DNA of 64,000 nucleotides from Oehlia diaphana. Its lineage: Eukaryota > Glomeromycota > Glomeromycetes > Glomerales > Glomeraceae. The stretch's first letter is position 1. Every line of letters starts with the position of its first letter. The position numbers and the translations under genes were made by a program. Below, piece after piece: positions 1 to 11,651 of the stretch. Under the pieces are notes generated by a model. The model did no database searches. It was not told the DNA's origin and was given only the letters and a program-made list of their open reading frames with translations. The DNA lies in contig QZLH01000227.1 of NCBI GenBank assembly GCA_003833135.1, positions 30,531 through 94,530 on the forward strand, given 5' to 3'.

Positions 1-302
1 GTTTCGTCTCTGTAATAAGTTTAAAATGTAACGAAAAAAGTAATTACGACATGAACACGGAGTTTTATATTTTTATCAGCTGAAGAATCAATTCAATATC
101 CATATTCAAACAAAGGTAAATATAATTTTCTTATGCATTATTAAAAAAATAATTCATTTTTAATTTTTTAGATAATATATTAAATAATGTAATGATGAAT
201 CTACCTAACCTACAATTGTAAATTCAACAAATGACGATGATTACGATCAACTATTTAAATAAAGACTAAAAATTACTGTGAAAACATTGAGAATTGCAGT
301 AG

Positions 303-515
303 AATGTTAATAAACGATGGGCACAGGCAGTTCAGACAAGTTTCAAGGATGCCAAAAATTTAATAACTGATGTTAATAAATACGAAAGACAAATTACATA
401 TCTAACCAATGCTCTTATTAATCGAGGATCAGAAGATATCGATTCAACAGCATACTGCATCTTATATAGAATTTTTGAGTGTCTGATTGAAACGTTCCAA
501 AAACTGCGTACTTAG
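303..515 (+). other. Possible 3' exon of an unrecognised gene
   Basis: A frame of 70 codons stays open from just after an acceptor-like gcagtag to a TAG stop, with a protein-like composition (NKRWAQAVQTSF near the start, IFECLIETFQKLRT at the end). There is no start codon, so it could only be a terminal exon or a relic. I found no convincing upstream exon and do not recognise the family. Confidence 0.25.
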
Positions 516-2388
516 AAAGACCACAATAAGGTTATAATATTTTTTAGAAAGTGATTTACTTATAGATAAGATAGCAAATTGATTGAATAATGAAATTTTT
601 GTTTTTTAAAAACAGTTTTAATGTTTTTTTAAAAGGCGATTTGCAAAATAAAATGAAATGCATTTAAGCAAAATGTTTTTTTTTTATGTTAACAACTCGC
701 ATGTAATTTTATTAAAGTATTTACCAAAGAAATCCTAATACAAATACATACATAGTAACTCAGCGTGCAATGAGCGCTAGTATCTGCTAACGCCGCTTGG
801 AATACGGTCCGCCAGCGCATCAACACCGCTACGAAATGATACTGAGATCTGAAAATCCCGCCAGCCAAAATACAATTACATGAAAAAAAAATATAAATTA
901 CAACTACTTAGAAAACAGATGAGGGAAAGCAAGATCGCTATAAAAACCCTAAATGAATTCTATCTAAAATTATTATCTAACTAAAGATGGATTAATCCCC
1001 TCCGTACTATACCCCAGTAAAACAAGGTAAAACCTTCCTTCGGCGAAATCTGCGGTCTTCAGTTAGCTTTCTCGCATGTCGGTACCGCTCGCCACTAAAA
1101 GTACGTTCACGGCTTCCAATGTAACGCGTGCAAATTCAACAAGCTGCAATGAGCAAGTGATCTCAATTTCACGTGACTTGGCATTTGAGCAAATGTCTTT
1201 GAATATTAATTTAATTTACAATCATGCGATGTGGCGTTCACGTGAAATAAATTCTTCGCTCAGTGCGTTTAAAAATTTATCTTATTATCTATTACTTAAT
1301 TGTAACGATAATTTTACCAATTATTGTGTGAAAAGAATCCATTGTATAATGATTTTTCCTAAAACAAATTATTTTGATTTGTAATTTAATTTAATCAGGT
1401 TTTTTTTTTGTATTAACGAATATTACCTTCGGATAAAAATCAGTAATTACAATAAGTCACTATGATTAAATGACGATATATTTTTTCGATTCGTCAATAA
1501 ATTAAGGTAAGCTTCCGGAATGAATAAGAAATAACATTAAATCAGTCGTTTTCGAAAATGAATTTATTTTATTAATTTTTTATGCCCATTATAGAAATAA
1601 TGGGAAAAATATTCAATTTGTTAAGTAGTTACTTATAGTAGATCTTCATACCAACCGTTATAGTTCGCAACCGTCAACCGACATGGAGACATCATAAACG
1701 CGTTTTCCTGAAAATTATTAAATGATTATTATTCATTATTTTATTGCAAAATATGTATCCAGGATATAAATCTCAGCAGATATTACCGGGGATCATTAAC
1801 TCACTAGCATTTCTTTATGGAAATTGGGTCCCACTATAAAAAATTTTTTATCAAATATCGGAGTTTTTTGGAATGAAAACTATTTTTCCCAGAAAATTTT
1901 TTATAGGGCCTTACACTGTTTTTTATCCAATTATACTGTAAAACCCAAAATATTAAAAGAACACGCCTTCCCCGCTTTACAAAATAATTCTATTATCACA
2001 TTTCTTTAATTTATTAAAGGTAATATTAAATAAACAATATATATTTCCTTCGCTATGATCGCTCGCTTTATATTATAATTATAAAGTATTACTACATATT
2101 ATAAAATGAATCATTCCTTCAATTTAATTTTATCATAGTTTAATTATATTCGTATTTTTCGACAATAACAAGGAATTACAATAAATTTAATACCTATATA
2201 GTAAACAAATTGAATAATTCGAATAATTTAGGATTAGTAATAGTTCAATAAAAATAAGTAATACCTCAAAAAAATTTTAATGATTATTTTAATCGTTCAG
2301 ATAATTTATTCAAATAAACACTACATGAATCGTAAATTTATAATACAGTACATTTTTGATGTTAAATCTAATATAGTATTACAAATTA
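516..2388. other. Intergenic, no supported gene
   Basis: AT-rich DNA with a patch richer in GC at about 770-1250. Short open frames here (for example 1076-1384) have no recognisable motif and look like chance. Confidence 0.5.
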
Positions 2389-4065
2389 TTAAACATTACG
2401 CAATTTTAATTTTTTACAAATATCATTGCATCTATGATTTGCCAAGAACAATTCGCTAATTCCCTTTTCACCAAAATTTGTTCCTCCAAATCTCAAAGAA
2501 TCAATACAATGTATTGCTGGATCAGTCAATAAGAATTCATTATTAAGTTCAATTCCTTGAAGATCACAAACTACTAAATATCCTTCAGTGTATTCATATG
2601 TGAAGTGGGCAAATGCTTCAAGAGTATCACGAAGTTTTGTAATTACACCAGTATTTACATTGAATCGTTTATACTCCGCATTAAGTCTTGGTTCTATAGC
2701 ATAATATCGAGTACGAACGTCAATACTACTACAACGTAAAAGTTTCACATTGAGAAAATTAACTTTGGAAATATTTTTTCGTTCTGCAATCAAATTAAAT
2801 TTCATAGAAAGAAAATGTGCAACTGTAGAAACTTCTACTGCCTCGAGATATTTTTCAAGAGGATTATTTCGCTCTCCAACTTTAAGGTATTCTTTCATTA
2901 CCATTTCTTTTGCTGGATTACTTTTGACATCACGAGCAAAGTAAGCATATTTTTCAACACCCGCAGAAAATGGTCGTGAAGCAATCTTGAAGGAGAAACT
3001 TTTAGAAAAGAGATTCGATTTGCTGAAGTATTTTGAATTTTTGAGATTATCCAGAGTTTCGGGAATATAATACCACAATAGTGTTCCTTTTTGTAATGGA
3101 AGAATATCCCAATTGGGCTCATTTGGGTCCATATCGAGCTTTCTTTGTTGTAAAGTATATATAGTATCTCTGGAGTTGCTTCCAATCATACTAGTTAATG
3201 AAACGGCAATAGTAATAGATGATGATGTGGCCTTAATAAGTTTGTCGACTAATACAATTGGATCTCCTCCTACAAGATCAAATATTGGAAATTCGCCAAT
3301 TATACTACGGAATATTTCAATCATTGTGTCGGTATAATCTGTAATCTTTCCAAAAAAGTAAAGGATATTTTTTGATTGCATTTTTTCTAGTACGCTTTCT
3401 GCAGTTAAACCATTTGGATCACCATCTGGATAATTATCATCTTCTAAGCTTGTGAAACGACGACCATGTGGTGGAAAATCACCAATATGAAGAAGAACTC
3501 TAGTGCTATTTTGCCAATTCATTTGGGTTATTGCTGCATTAAGACCTCCAAGAACATCCTCCGGAAGATCATCATTAGAAATGGGTGATACATTTTGCAT
3601 ATACTGTGTAAATTGGTCATATTGGTCGTTAAAATCAAAAATTTGCAGACGATCAGATCTATTGTAGTGATCTCGATAACCACAAAAACCAACTCGAAGT
3701 TTAATGCTTGGATTCGTGTGTTTAACGTAATTTGACACTTGTAAAATACAATCTTTAGCAGCAGCAATATGAGGCCCCATAGATCCAGAGCAGTCTAAAA
3801 CAAAACAAAGATCAACTTCCATCGAACGTTTGATGTTACTAAGTGTTTTGGATATAGCCTTTTCACGTAAAGATTTAGCTTTAGTCCTTAATTCATTTTC
3901 CCTTGTACTGACTAGAGTATCTGCCTCATCGGCATAGCGTTTCAGACGTTCTTCAGTGAGATTTAATTTACCTAAATCACGTATAAGAGAGGAAGAAATA
4001 GAAGAGGTGGATGACATATTAGAACTTTGAGAGTTTTCACTTGAATTTTTTTTCGAGTTGGACAT
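2389..4065 (-). CDS. vWA domain plus alpha-kinase protein (VWKA-like), copy 1
   Basis: A 558-residue protein. A Ser/Asn-rich head (1-30) is followed by a charged helical stretch with LNLTEERLKRYADEADTL, then a vWA domain from about residue 84 with the metal site DCSGS (91-95) and GDFPPHG (195-201). Residues about 355-558 are an atypical alpha-kinase (MHCK/EF2K) domain. It shows Lys391 in VMKEY for ATP, DLQG (501-504), LTDP (513-516), the glycine loop GTNFGEKG (528-535), and the zinc ligands His519, His544, Cys546 and Cys550. The His-x-Cys-x3-Cys spacing matches TRPM7 and EF2K. By family knowledge it would phosphorylate Ser/Thr, with the vWA domain serving for protein contact; the substrate is unknown. 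All key residues are present, so it is probably active. It is intronless and is the first of six related loci here. Confidence 0.9.
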   Translation of the reverse strand: MSNSKKNSSENSQSSNMSSTSSISSSLIRDLGKLNLTEERLKRYADEADTLVSTRENELRTKAKSLREKAISKTLSNIKRSMEVDLCFVLDCSGSMGPHIAAAKDCILQVSNYVKHTNPSIKLRVGFCGYRDHYNRSDRLQIFDFNDQYDQFTQYMQNVSPISNDDLPEDVLGGLNAAITQMNWQNSTRVLLHIGDFPPHGRRFTSLEDDNYPDGDPNGLTAESVLEKMQSKNILYFFGKITDYTDTMIEIFRSIIGEFPIFDLVGGDPIVLVDKLIKATSSSITIAVSLTSMIGSNSRDTIYTLQQRKLDMDPNEPNWDILPLQKGTLLWYYIPETLDNLKNSKYFSKSNLFSKSFSFKIASRPFSAGVEKYAYFARDVKSNPAKEMVMKEYLKVGERNNPLEKYLEAVEVSTVAHFLSMKFNLIAERKNISKVNFLNVKLLRCSSIDVRTRYYAIEPRLNAEYKRFNVNTGVITKLRDTLEAFAHFTYEYTEGYLVVCDLQGIELNNEFLLTDPAIHCIDSLRFGGTNFGEKGISELFLANHRCNDICKKLKLRNV

Positions 4066-6342
4066 TTTTAATCATTTAATCTTAATTTTATAATTTTGGA
4101 AGATAAAAAAAATAATTTTGACAGAAATTAAAAAAAAAAAATATTTTGTAAGTTTAAAAAAAAAAATTATTTTGAATGAAGCAAAAAAGGTCTATTTAAA
4201 AAAAATTATTTATAATGCAAATTGGCGTTTTGATGTGAAAATAAAACGAAATTTCGAATAAATATAGATCGGCAAACCAAGAGTTAGTTACCTGTTAAAA
4301 CAAGTTAAGCAGGTTAATAAACTGGTTAAAATACAAATTCTTTATCCGTTATTTGTTGGTATAACGCTTAATATAATCATGTGCAGATAGGCAAAGATAA
4401 TAAGGTTTTGAATTACCTTCCGAATTAGTAATATAGATAATGAGGATCGGACATAAAAGAAACAATCTATATCATTGTACGAAAGCATCGTAACATGTTT
4501 TCAAGTGATGTTGCATACAAATGCAGACGTTGGAGCTTAACCGGTTCCGGCTAGAGTTAGTTGAAGTAAAATTTTGCATAACTGGTTAAAGTTGGTTTCA
4601 CAAATAACTTGTTTCGGCGGTGAATGAACATATTACATTTCAATTATAGTACCACTGTATCACTTTTTACCTGATAAATATTAGCAGATTTATTATTTAT
4701 TTTTTTTTTTTAAGTTATTGTGCTTTGCAGCGACAATTATTAATCAATTATAGCAGATGATTAGTAAAGATTTGACCACGTATATTTATCAACGCAAAGC
4801 ACAATAACGATATTATCGTGACCTATTGATTATAGCTTAACGTTAATTATAGCTTATTTTTGATTTTTTAAAAATAACAAAATTATCGGCAATTATATTT
4901 AATATACGAAGCATGATAATTATTATTGTTCAGTCGATTAGGATATGTAAGATTTTAATAGCCGATATTTATATGAAACATCCAATATTGAAATCAGTGT
5001 TAGTCTTCGACCGATAACTCTATTTCCCCAAAACTATTTTTTATGCGCAATTATATCGATAGTCTTTTTCGGATCTAGCATATATTAACATTAAATTACT
5101 TATACGATAATAAAATATTCATTAAATAATAAACAATTTTAACATGAATTTTCGGTTTATCATTGTTTTATTAAAAATAATAATAATAATTTAATCTATT
5201 AAATTACTACAAATTTAATATAATCAGTTCCGAGTAAATATTTTTTCTTGATTTACGCGTTAATAAAAATAATTTCACTATAATACTACCAGAAATTCTC
5301 TTTCTATAATCAGATTTTATCTCTCTTATTCTCTTACAGTATTATTTTTTTTTATTTTAATTGAAACTTTTAAATAGATTAGATGAACATTTATAAAATA
5401 GCCAGCAATGTATAAAGAAATCTTAATTACCTACTCAATTAAAAATTGTCTAGTGAAATTTCGAAAATATGTAATTAATGATTGATTGTTACGCTAATTT
5501 TGATCCGAATTATCTCTCGTTTCATACGCTAATCTTTTAATTTATTATGTTCAATAGGGAATTCTAAAGGTGAAGACGTAATCGATTTTTTATGGGTTCA
5601 TATAATATTTTAATATCCGTGACGCTTACTAACACTCCCATATTACGCGTAAGTTTAGGGTTTCATTTTTACGTTTATTTTGAGAACAAATTGATACAAA
5701 TAATGTTAATGTCATTATTATATGTCATGTACTCGGTCAAAAGTTGGAAACTTTCATAATAAAACGATTATTTTAAAATTTACCTTTTAAATCTTCCTCA
5801 TTTGGCGATATAAGTTTTGTATTATTATTTAATTAACAAATATTTCTTGTTTCGATCTTTTGACGCATATGCATTCAGATATCTGCAAGTACTTTACAAT
5901 TGGGCCGTTCCAAATTAATAATTAGTTTAACGTTCTTTTTGTCTGAAAAAATTGGGGGAGACACCATTTAAACAAAGTTAACAAACACATTAAATAAACA
6001 TATATGTTATTAAAAGAGATTGTTTTTTCTCTTGGTAAATATTACATTCATGCTCTTTTAATTTTGCATGATGTCGGTGGATTAAGATACCATAATAACT
6101 CAGTTAAATGATTAATAAATTTGTTTCCAAAAGTTTCGTGCATTCCTCCAGTCCATCCTAAGTGAATTTATCATAAAATCTGTAATATGTCATCAAATAA
6201 AAAATCTCATCTTGTTGAGGATTTGCGCGTTACTAGATGATAATATTTTTGACTATTTACTATTAATATTGAGGTTCAATTTCTTCTAAATATTCCAAAA
6301 TACATTTAACTTGGTATGATCAAAACTTTTACAAAATGATAA
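4066..6342. other. Intergenic, no supported gene
   Basis: Very AT-rich spacer between two kinase-family copies. Apart from the short inverted repeat at 4714-4808 I see no gene or clear element. Confidence 0.5.
4714..4808. repeat. Short foldback with 15-bp perfect arms
   Basis: GTTATTGTGCTTTGC at 4714-4728 is matched by its exact reverse complement at 4794-4808, with a 65-bp loop. It could be a small MITE relic, but no target duplication is evident. Confidence 0.6.
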
Positions 6343-6612
6343 ATTCATATCAAGTTTTTATATGATACTGGTTCAATGTCTCATTATATAACACTGTACA
6401 GATATTTCTCTGGTCATAAACTATATAACCCGTATTTCACTCAACAAGTCTTCAAAATTTTTATTTCCTTCGATATCTATAGCATCTAATTTATAGTGTT
6501 CATAAATGGCAACAATGAAATACATGATGGTGTATATAGAGTTAAAGTAGTAAACGATGAAAAAAAAGGTCAAATTATCAGATATGTACATCACGTGACA
6601 TATTTGATCTGA
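6343..6612 (+). pseudogene. Retropepsin-like retroelement relic
   Basis: Reading on the plus strand gives IKFLYDTGSMSHYIT, resembling the active-site loop (D-T/S-G) of retroviral-type aspartic proteases, followed after one in-frame TAA by GVYRVKVVNDEKKGQII. It has 90 codons in one frame and no start codon. The upstream and downstream gag or polymerase parts were not recognised, so this is a small decayed piece. The family call is an inference from the motif only. Confidence 0.4.
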
Positions 6613-6833
6613 TATTCTTCAAAACAAAGAGGATTAATTTGGAACGCCTTATTCAAGATAGGTCTTTATTTAAAATGGTTGTAAAATGATATCTTTATAT
6701 ATTACACGTCATTTCCGCATCATCGTGGGTTTTATTTTATCGCTTTAATCACCATTTAGTGAAAAATTAATAACAGATCAAAAAATTCAAGACAATTTAT
6801 TTTTAAAAAAATTTACAAACTATAAAAAATTCC

Positions 6834-8642
6834 CTATATTATATGAAAATATTCCTGATAATCAATACTTTGTGCTACTGTACTTTCTTGCGATAATCCA
6901 TTATTAATATGTTTTAAGTTTAGTTGTTTACAAATATCGGTACATCTATGATTTGCCAAAAACAACTGATTGATTCCCTCCTTTGCCAAAATTTGTCTTT
7001 CCAAACCTTAAAGAATCAATACAATGATCAGTTAATAAGAACTCACTATTAAGTTCAGCTCCTTGAAGATCACAAACCACTAAGTATCCTTTAGTGTATT
7101 CATACGTAAAATGAACAAAAGCTTCAAGAGTAGGCCGAAGTTCTGTAATTACACCAGTATTCACATTAAATCGTATATATTCTACATTATGAAATTTTGG
7201 TTCAATAGTATAATGTCGAGTATAAAAGTCAATAGTTCCACAACGTAAAAGTTTTACATTGAGAAATTTTACATTAGGAATATTTTTTCGTTCTGCAATA
7301 AAATTAAATTCTGTAGAGAGAAAAGATGCAGTTGTAGAGATTTCTATCGCCTCAATATACTTTTCAAAAGGATCATTTCGTCCAACATGAAGGTATTCTT
7401 TCATCACCATTTTTTTTGCTGGATTACTTTTAATATCAAGTGCAAAGTAAGCATATTTTTCAGCACTTGCAGAAAATGGTTGTGAGGCAATCTTAAAGGA
7501 GAAACTTCGAGAAAAGATTTTTGATTTCTTGAAATAGTTTGAATCTTTAAGTTCGTCCAATGTATCAAGAATAGGATACCACATAATTACTCCCTCTTGC
7601 AACGGAAGAATATTCCAATAGGCTCATTTGGATTCATATCAAGTTTTTTTTGTTGCAAAGAATATACATCCTTTGAGTTGCTTCCAATAGTACTGGTCAT
7701 TGAAACAGCATAAGTAATAGATGTTGAGGTGGCTTTAATAAAATTTTCAATTAATTTAATTGAATCTCCTCCAATAAGATCAAATACTGAAAATTCACCA
7801 ATTATACCACGAAATATTTGAAGCATTTTTTCGGTATAATCTGTAATTTTTCCAAAAAAATAAAGGATATTTTTTGATTGCAACTTTTCTAATACATTAA
7901 GGTTGTGAAACGACGACCATGTGTTGGATAATCACCAAATGAAGAATAACACGAGTACATTTTGGTTATTGCTGCATTAAGACCTCCAAGAACATCCTCT
8001 GGATCATCATCATGTGCTGGTGAACTGTAAGCTTTAACACTTTGTATATACGTTGTAAATTGCTTATATTGGTAGGTAAAATCTAAAGATTGTAGACGAT
8101 CACGTCCATCATTATGATCTCGATAGCCACAAAAACTGACACGAAGTTCAATGCTTGGATTTGTATGTTTAATGTAGTTTGTCACTTGTAAGCTAGCAGC
8201 AACAATATGAGACCCCATAGATCCAGTGCAATCTAAACAAAGCAAAGATCATCTTTCATTGAAAGTTTGATGTTATTAAGTGTTTTGGATATAGCCTTTT
8301 CACGTAAAAATATAACTTTAGTCTTTAATTCATTTTCTGTATTAAAAGTTATTATTGTATCAGAAGATAGAGTATCCGCCTCATCAGCATTTTTCTAAAT
8401 CAGATGCGAATGAAGAGGGAATAGAGGTAGATACCGTATTAGAATCTTTAACCTTTACGTTTGTTGGGTTTTCTTCAAAAGAAAAAGTATTTATTTCATC
8501 AGCACATAATTTCGGACATTCTTCAGTGAGGTTTAGTTTTTCAGTATCATTTGGGCGTGGAGTAATGGAAGTGGTTATAGCATCAGTACTTTTGCTTCCG
8601 CTCTTTTTTTGATTTTTTTTTCAGACAGAACCACTTTGACAT
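6834..8642 (-). pseudogene. Broken vWA/alpha-kinase gene, copy 2
   Basis: This copy runs from an ATG at 8642 (MSKWFCLKKKSKK, matching the starts of copies 4 and 5) to a stop at 6834. It is broken by frameshifts at the A-run just after the start (about 8610), a deletion in the N-terminal helical repeat (about 8390), a break just before the vWA metal site (about 8240), a vWA deletion and break (about 7890-7960), a shift at about 7605 and a last one at about 6975. The open pieces at 7889-8245, 7587-7883 and 6946-7602 still show DCTGSMG, the kinase Lys in VMKEY and DLQG. The true C-terminus, with HRCTDICK, lies in another frame beyond the last shift. It cannot make a full protein. Confidence 0.88.
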
Positions 8643-9241
8643 TTTCTTGAATGTCAATAAAGATAATAAAAATTATTTTAAAAACTATATTAGAAAATAA
8701 ATTTTTTAATATTTCCATATTAGTTGATAAGTTTCCAGGCAAAGAAGATTGATTGGTGCATGTACATATACATATAATGACATGATATTTCATAACTATG
8801 ATTTTTTAACTAAAATCATACCAACTAATACAAATGGTTAGGCAAACCCCTTAAATGGTTAAATGATCAGGTCATTTGTCATATCGTGAATTCTCTTTGT
8901 AAATATAATTTCAGTTTATCAGATATCATGTGATTTTTTATAATTAAAAATGGTTATAATAAATTGTGTATCAGGTAAAAAATCGTGTATCAGGCAAAAA
9001 AATCGTGTATCAGGCAATATTCAAATCATGGGATACCAGATAAATCACTTATTCGGCACTTCATGCCGAATAACTATTAAATATTTTGATCAAATAGCTT
9101 CAAAATAAAAATAATTTATTACATTGTTAAATATACAATTTATTTTATATGTACTGTATTATGCTTGCTTTATAAGAAACCTAATCAGAACTTATAATTA
9201 AGTCCAAAACTTTTATATTATAGAGTTATTTGGAACAGGAG
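8643..9241. other. Intergenic with short tandem repeat
   Basis: No gene was seen. It holds the tandem repeat at 8961-9018 and ends at the hAT target duplication. Confidence 0.5.
8961..9018. repeat. Three tandem copies of a ~20-bp unit
   Basis: AATCGTGTATCAGGCAAAA and two close variants follow each other. The function is unknown and it may be a transposon edge. Confidence 0.6.
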
Positions 9242-9801
9242 TAGGGATGGCAACGGTCACAGTCATTAACCGGTTATGACCGGTCATGACTGTGACCGAT
9301 ATCGGTCGGTCAAAGACCTCTGACCGACCGTTTGACCAACCGTTTAACCAATCCTGAAAACGTTTTGCGAAACATCTTTTAATATAAAATTTAATAAAAA
9401 AATGTTTTGCAAACATTTTTTAATTATTTTAATAGAAAACGTTGTGAAAACGTTTTTTATTAAGTATTTCATAAAAAAAACATTTCACAAACGTTTTCAG
9501 GATCGGTTAAACGGTCAGACTGGTTGATCAAATGGTCGGTCAAACAGTCGGTCAGTTGGTCAAAGGTTCTTGACCGGTTATGACCGACTGATAAGGGGAT
9601 GGCCAGAAATGACGTAATTTAAATTTTAGGATTTTTGACCCCCCCCATGTCATCATTCATTTTATAATTCTGGCTAGAATTATATTAACTACAAGTGTCT
9701 AAAAATGGAAGATGTGTAACATCATCATGCTCCCTCCCTTAGGAAATGACGTCATTTTTGGCAGTCCCCTAACCGACCATGACCGACCATTGCCATCCCT
9801 A
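9242..9801. mobile_element. hAT-like non-autonomous foldback element A
   Basis: The element begins TAGGGATGGCAACGG and ends with the complementary CCATTGCCATCCCTA. It is flanked by a perfect 8-bp duplication, AACAGGAG, at 9234-9241 and 9802-9809. TIRs of the form TAGGGATGGCAA with an 8-bp duplication are characteristic of the hAT superfamily. Long inverted arms are built from GGTCGGTC / GACCGACC variants, so the whole element can fold back on itself. It encodes no transposase. A second element (9595-9769) is inserted near its right end. Element B at 11226-11643 is of the same family. Confidence 0.88.
9595..9769. mobile_element. PIF/Harbinger-like MITE nested in hAT element A
   Basis: This 175-bp element starts GGGGATGGCCAGAAATGACG. 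Read backwards from its right end it gives GGGGACTGCCAAAAATGACG. It is flanked by TAA at 9592-9594 and 9770-9772. A 3-bp TWA duplication with G-rich ends fits PIF/Harbinger. It interrupts the GACCGACC arm of the older hAT element, which dates it as the younger insertion. Confidence 0.75.
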
Positions 9802-10237
9802 AACAGGAGTAGATATCATTTATTTCCGGCAATGACGTAACATAATAATTGGCATCATGATCTTATGGAAAATACGGCAATAGATGATGCCGCAATATAT
9901 GATCAAGTAAGGCACTTCATTGAATGATTGTTGTCATATGCCACTGCGTGGTACAATGACAGCCAATCGTTCAATATTGAATACTCTGTGCCTAATAACT
10001 CTATCATTTTGCATATTTTATGAAGTATTATATAAACACTCCTAAATTAATTTTCAACTCAAAAACAATATGATTAATAATAAAATAAGGATAGGGTTAA
10101 TGTGATGCAAAATAAGCGTTTTAATGGATAAAATTAATATTATATATATAATTTAATACCGAATATCTCCTTAATATTGTTACTACTGCACTAATTACAA
10201 ATTTATAAATATTATCAAACAACATAATATAAATAAT

Positions 10238-10317
10238 AGTTATTGGGTAGGGGGGTTGAAATATCACCGAACTGCGAAGCAGTTCGGATAATATTTTAAC
10301 CCCCCTACCTAATAACT
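10238..10317. repeat. Near-perfect 80-bp palindrome
   Basis: AGTTATTGGGTAGGGGGGTT runs into CCGAACTGC, then gaa, then GCAGTTCGG and back out to ACCCCCCTACCTAATAACT. Almost the entire length pairs with itself around a 3-base loop. It is probably a compact foldback MITE, but I see no clear target duplication. Confidence 0.75.
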
Positions 10318-10517
10318 GTGTTATTATGCAGACGTCCAAGATCATGTTCCATATGGAAAGCATAGTAAATGTGTGACAATAATCTATATAACATAATGCG
10401 TCAAAAATATCAAAGATATTTACGCAATAATAATTTATCTAAAAAATATCAGTATGTTAAAAACAACATGATCCTATTTGTAATAATGATATTTATGGGT
10501 ATCAGGATATTTTGGAA

Positions 10518-10630
10518 GGGATGTTTCGCTGAAGGGACATTTCACCGAATGGACATTTCACCAAAAGTACATTTTGCCGAAATCCCATTTCATCGAATTC
10601 CATTTCACCGAAAGGATATTTGCCAAAAAA
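10518..10630. repeat. Degenerate tandem repeat, ~17-18-bp unit
   Basis: Six or so variants of CATTTCACCGAAnGGA follow each other. The open frame across it (10369-10635) is a by-product of the repeat. Confidence 0.65.
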
Positions 10631-11225
10631 TTTGACTATTTATTGTTTTTATACTAAATATCATGCATACAAGTGTTAACAAACTATTGTTCAAAATACA
10701 ACTTAACGGTTGGCTAAATTGTACGCAGTAAAATTTTTATACGGTGTAATACCTAAGCCCGTGATAAGTCACGTTTGCCACCTTAGGCATTAACAAAATC
10801 TCTCTTTATTAATAATATGAATAAATACAACAATATGCTTGGTTTAATAATATAAATAAAATATTAGTACAAAAAAAAAGTTTGTAAAGTATATTAATTT
10901 ATTCGTTCTTTAATAATTTTGGTTCTTCCATTTTCAAGTTATTCTTTTGGAGAAGTCACATTTCACTTCCTTTTATAATTGTTTATGTGTGACCTTGTAG
11001 ATCTAAATACTGCGTAAAATTTCAATCCTCAGATTGTTCTTAAAACATTTTCATATTCAATATCACAACTTTCCAACAAATATTATAATAGTTTTAACAA
11101 ATAATTTACCCGATACTTGATTTTTCATAAAGTAATTCCCACATTTCACAACTTTGTTTCCTTGAAGTTTACCCCTTATTCGTGACACTTTAGAATATTC
11201 TATTAATTTTGTGATCTGCTGTAAT
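10631..11225. other. Intergenic, no supported gene
   Basis: AT-rich with no recognisable coding motif. It ends in the target site of hAT element B. Confidence 0.5.
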
Positions 11226-11643
11226 TAGGGATGGCAATGGTCGGTCACGGTCGGTTATCGGTCGGTCATAACTGGTTAAGGGCCTTTGACCGACCGACCA
11301 TTTTGGCTGACCGTTTTTCTGACCGTTTAACTGACCATTTGACCGACTGTTTAACCATTTTTTTTTAATGAATTTAATTAAGAAAAAACGTTAAAGTGCT
11401 TTTTTTTAATTAAATCCACTAAAGAAATGTCATAACAACTTTTTTTATTGATTAAGTTCGTAAAAAAAGTGTTAAATGAATTAAATTGATTAAATTGTCA
11501 GTTAACGGTCGGTTAAACGGTCGGTCAAACGGTCGGTCAAACCAGTCAGTTAAACGGTCAGTCAGAAGCCTTTGACTGACCGATATCGGTCACAGTCATA
11601 ACCGGTCATGACCGGTTAATAACCGTGACCGTTGCCATCCCTA
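11226..11643. mobile_element. hAT-like non-autonomous foldback element B
   Basis: This 418-bp element starts TAGGGATGGCAATGG and ends CCGTTGCCATCCCTA. A perfect 8-bp duplication, GCTGTAAT, stands at 11218-11225 and 11644-11651. Its inverted arms again carry GGTCGGTC-type repeats around an AT-rich loop. It is the same family as the element at 9242-9801 but without the nested insertion. Confidence 0.9.
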
Positions 11644-11651
11644 GCTGTAAT

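Noticed and set aside
2750..3767. Several open frames on both strands inside copy 1 (2750-2944, 2898-3185, 3113-3337, 3528-3767)
   Set aside because: They overlap the intact kinase gene in other frames and have no motif of their own; the same shadows recur in copies 4 and 5.
10369..10635. 88-codon frame with repeated FHR / FAE
   Set aside because: It is produced by the CATTTCACCGAA tandem repeat; no conserved protein features.
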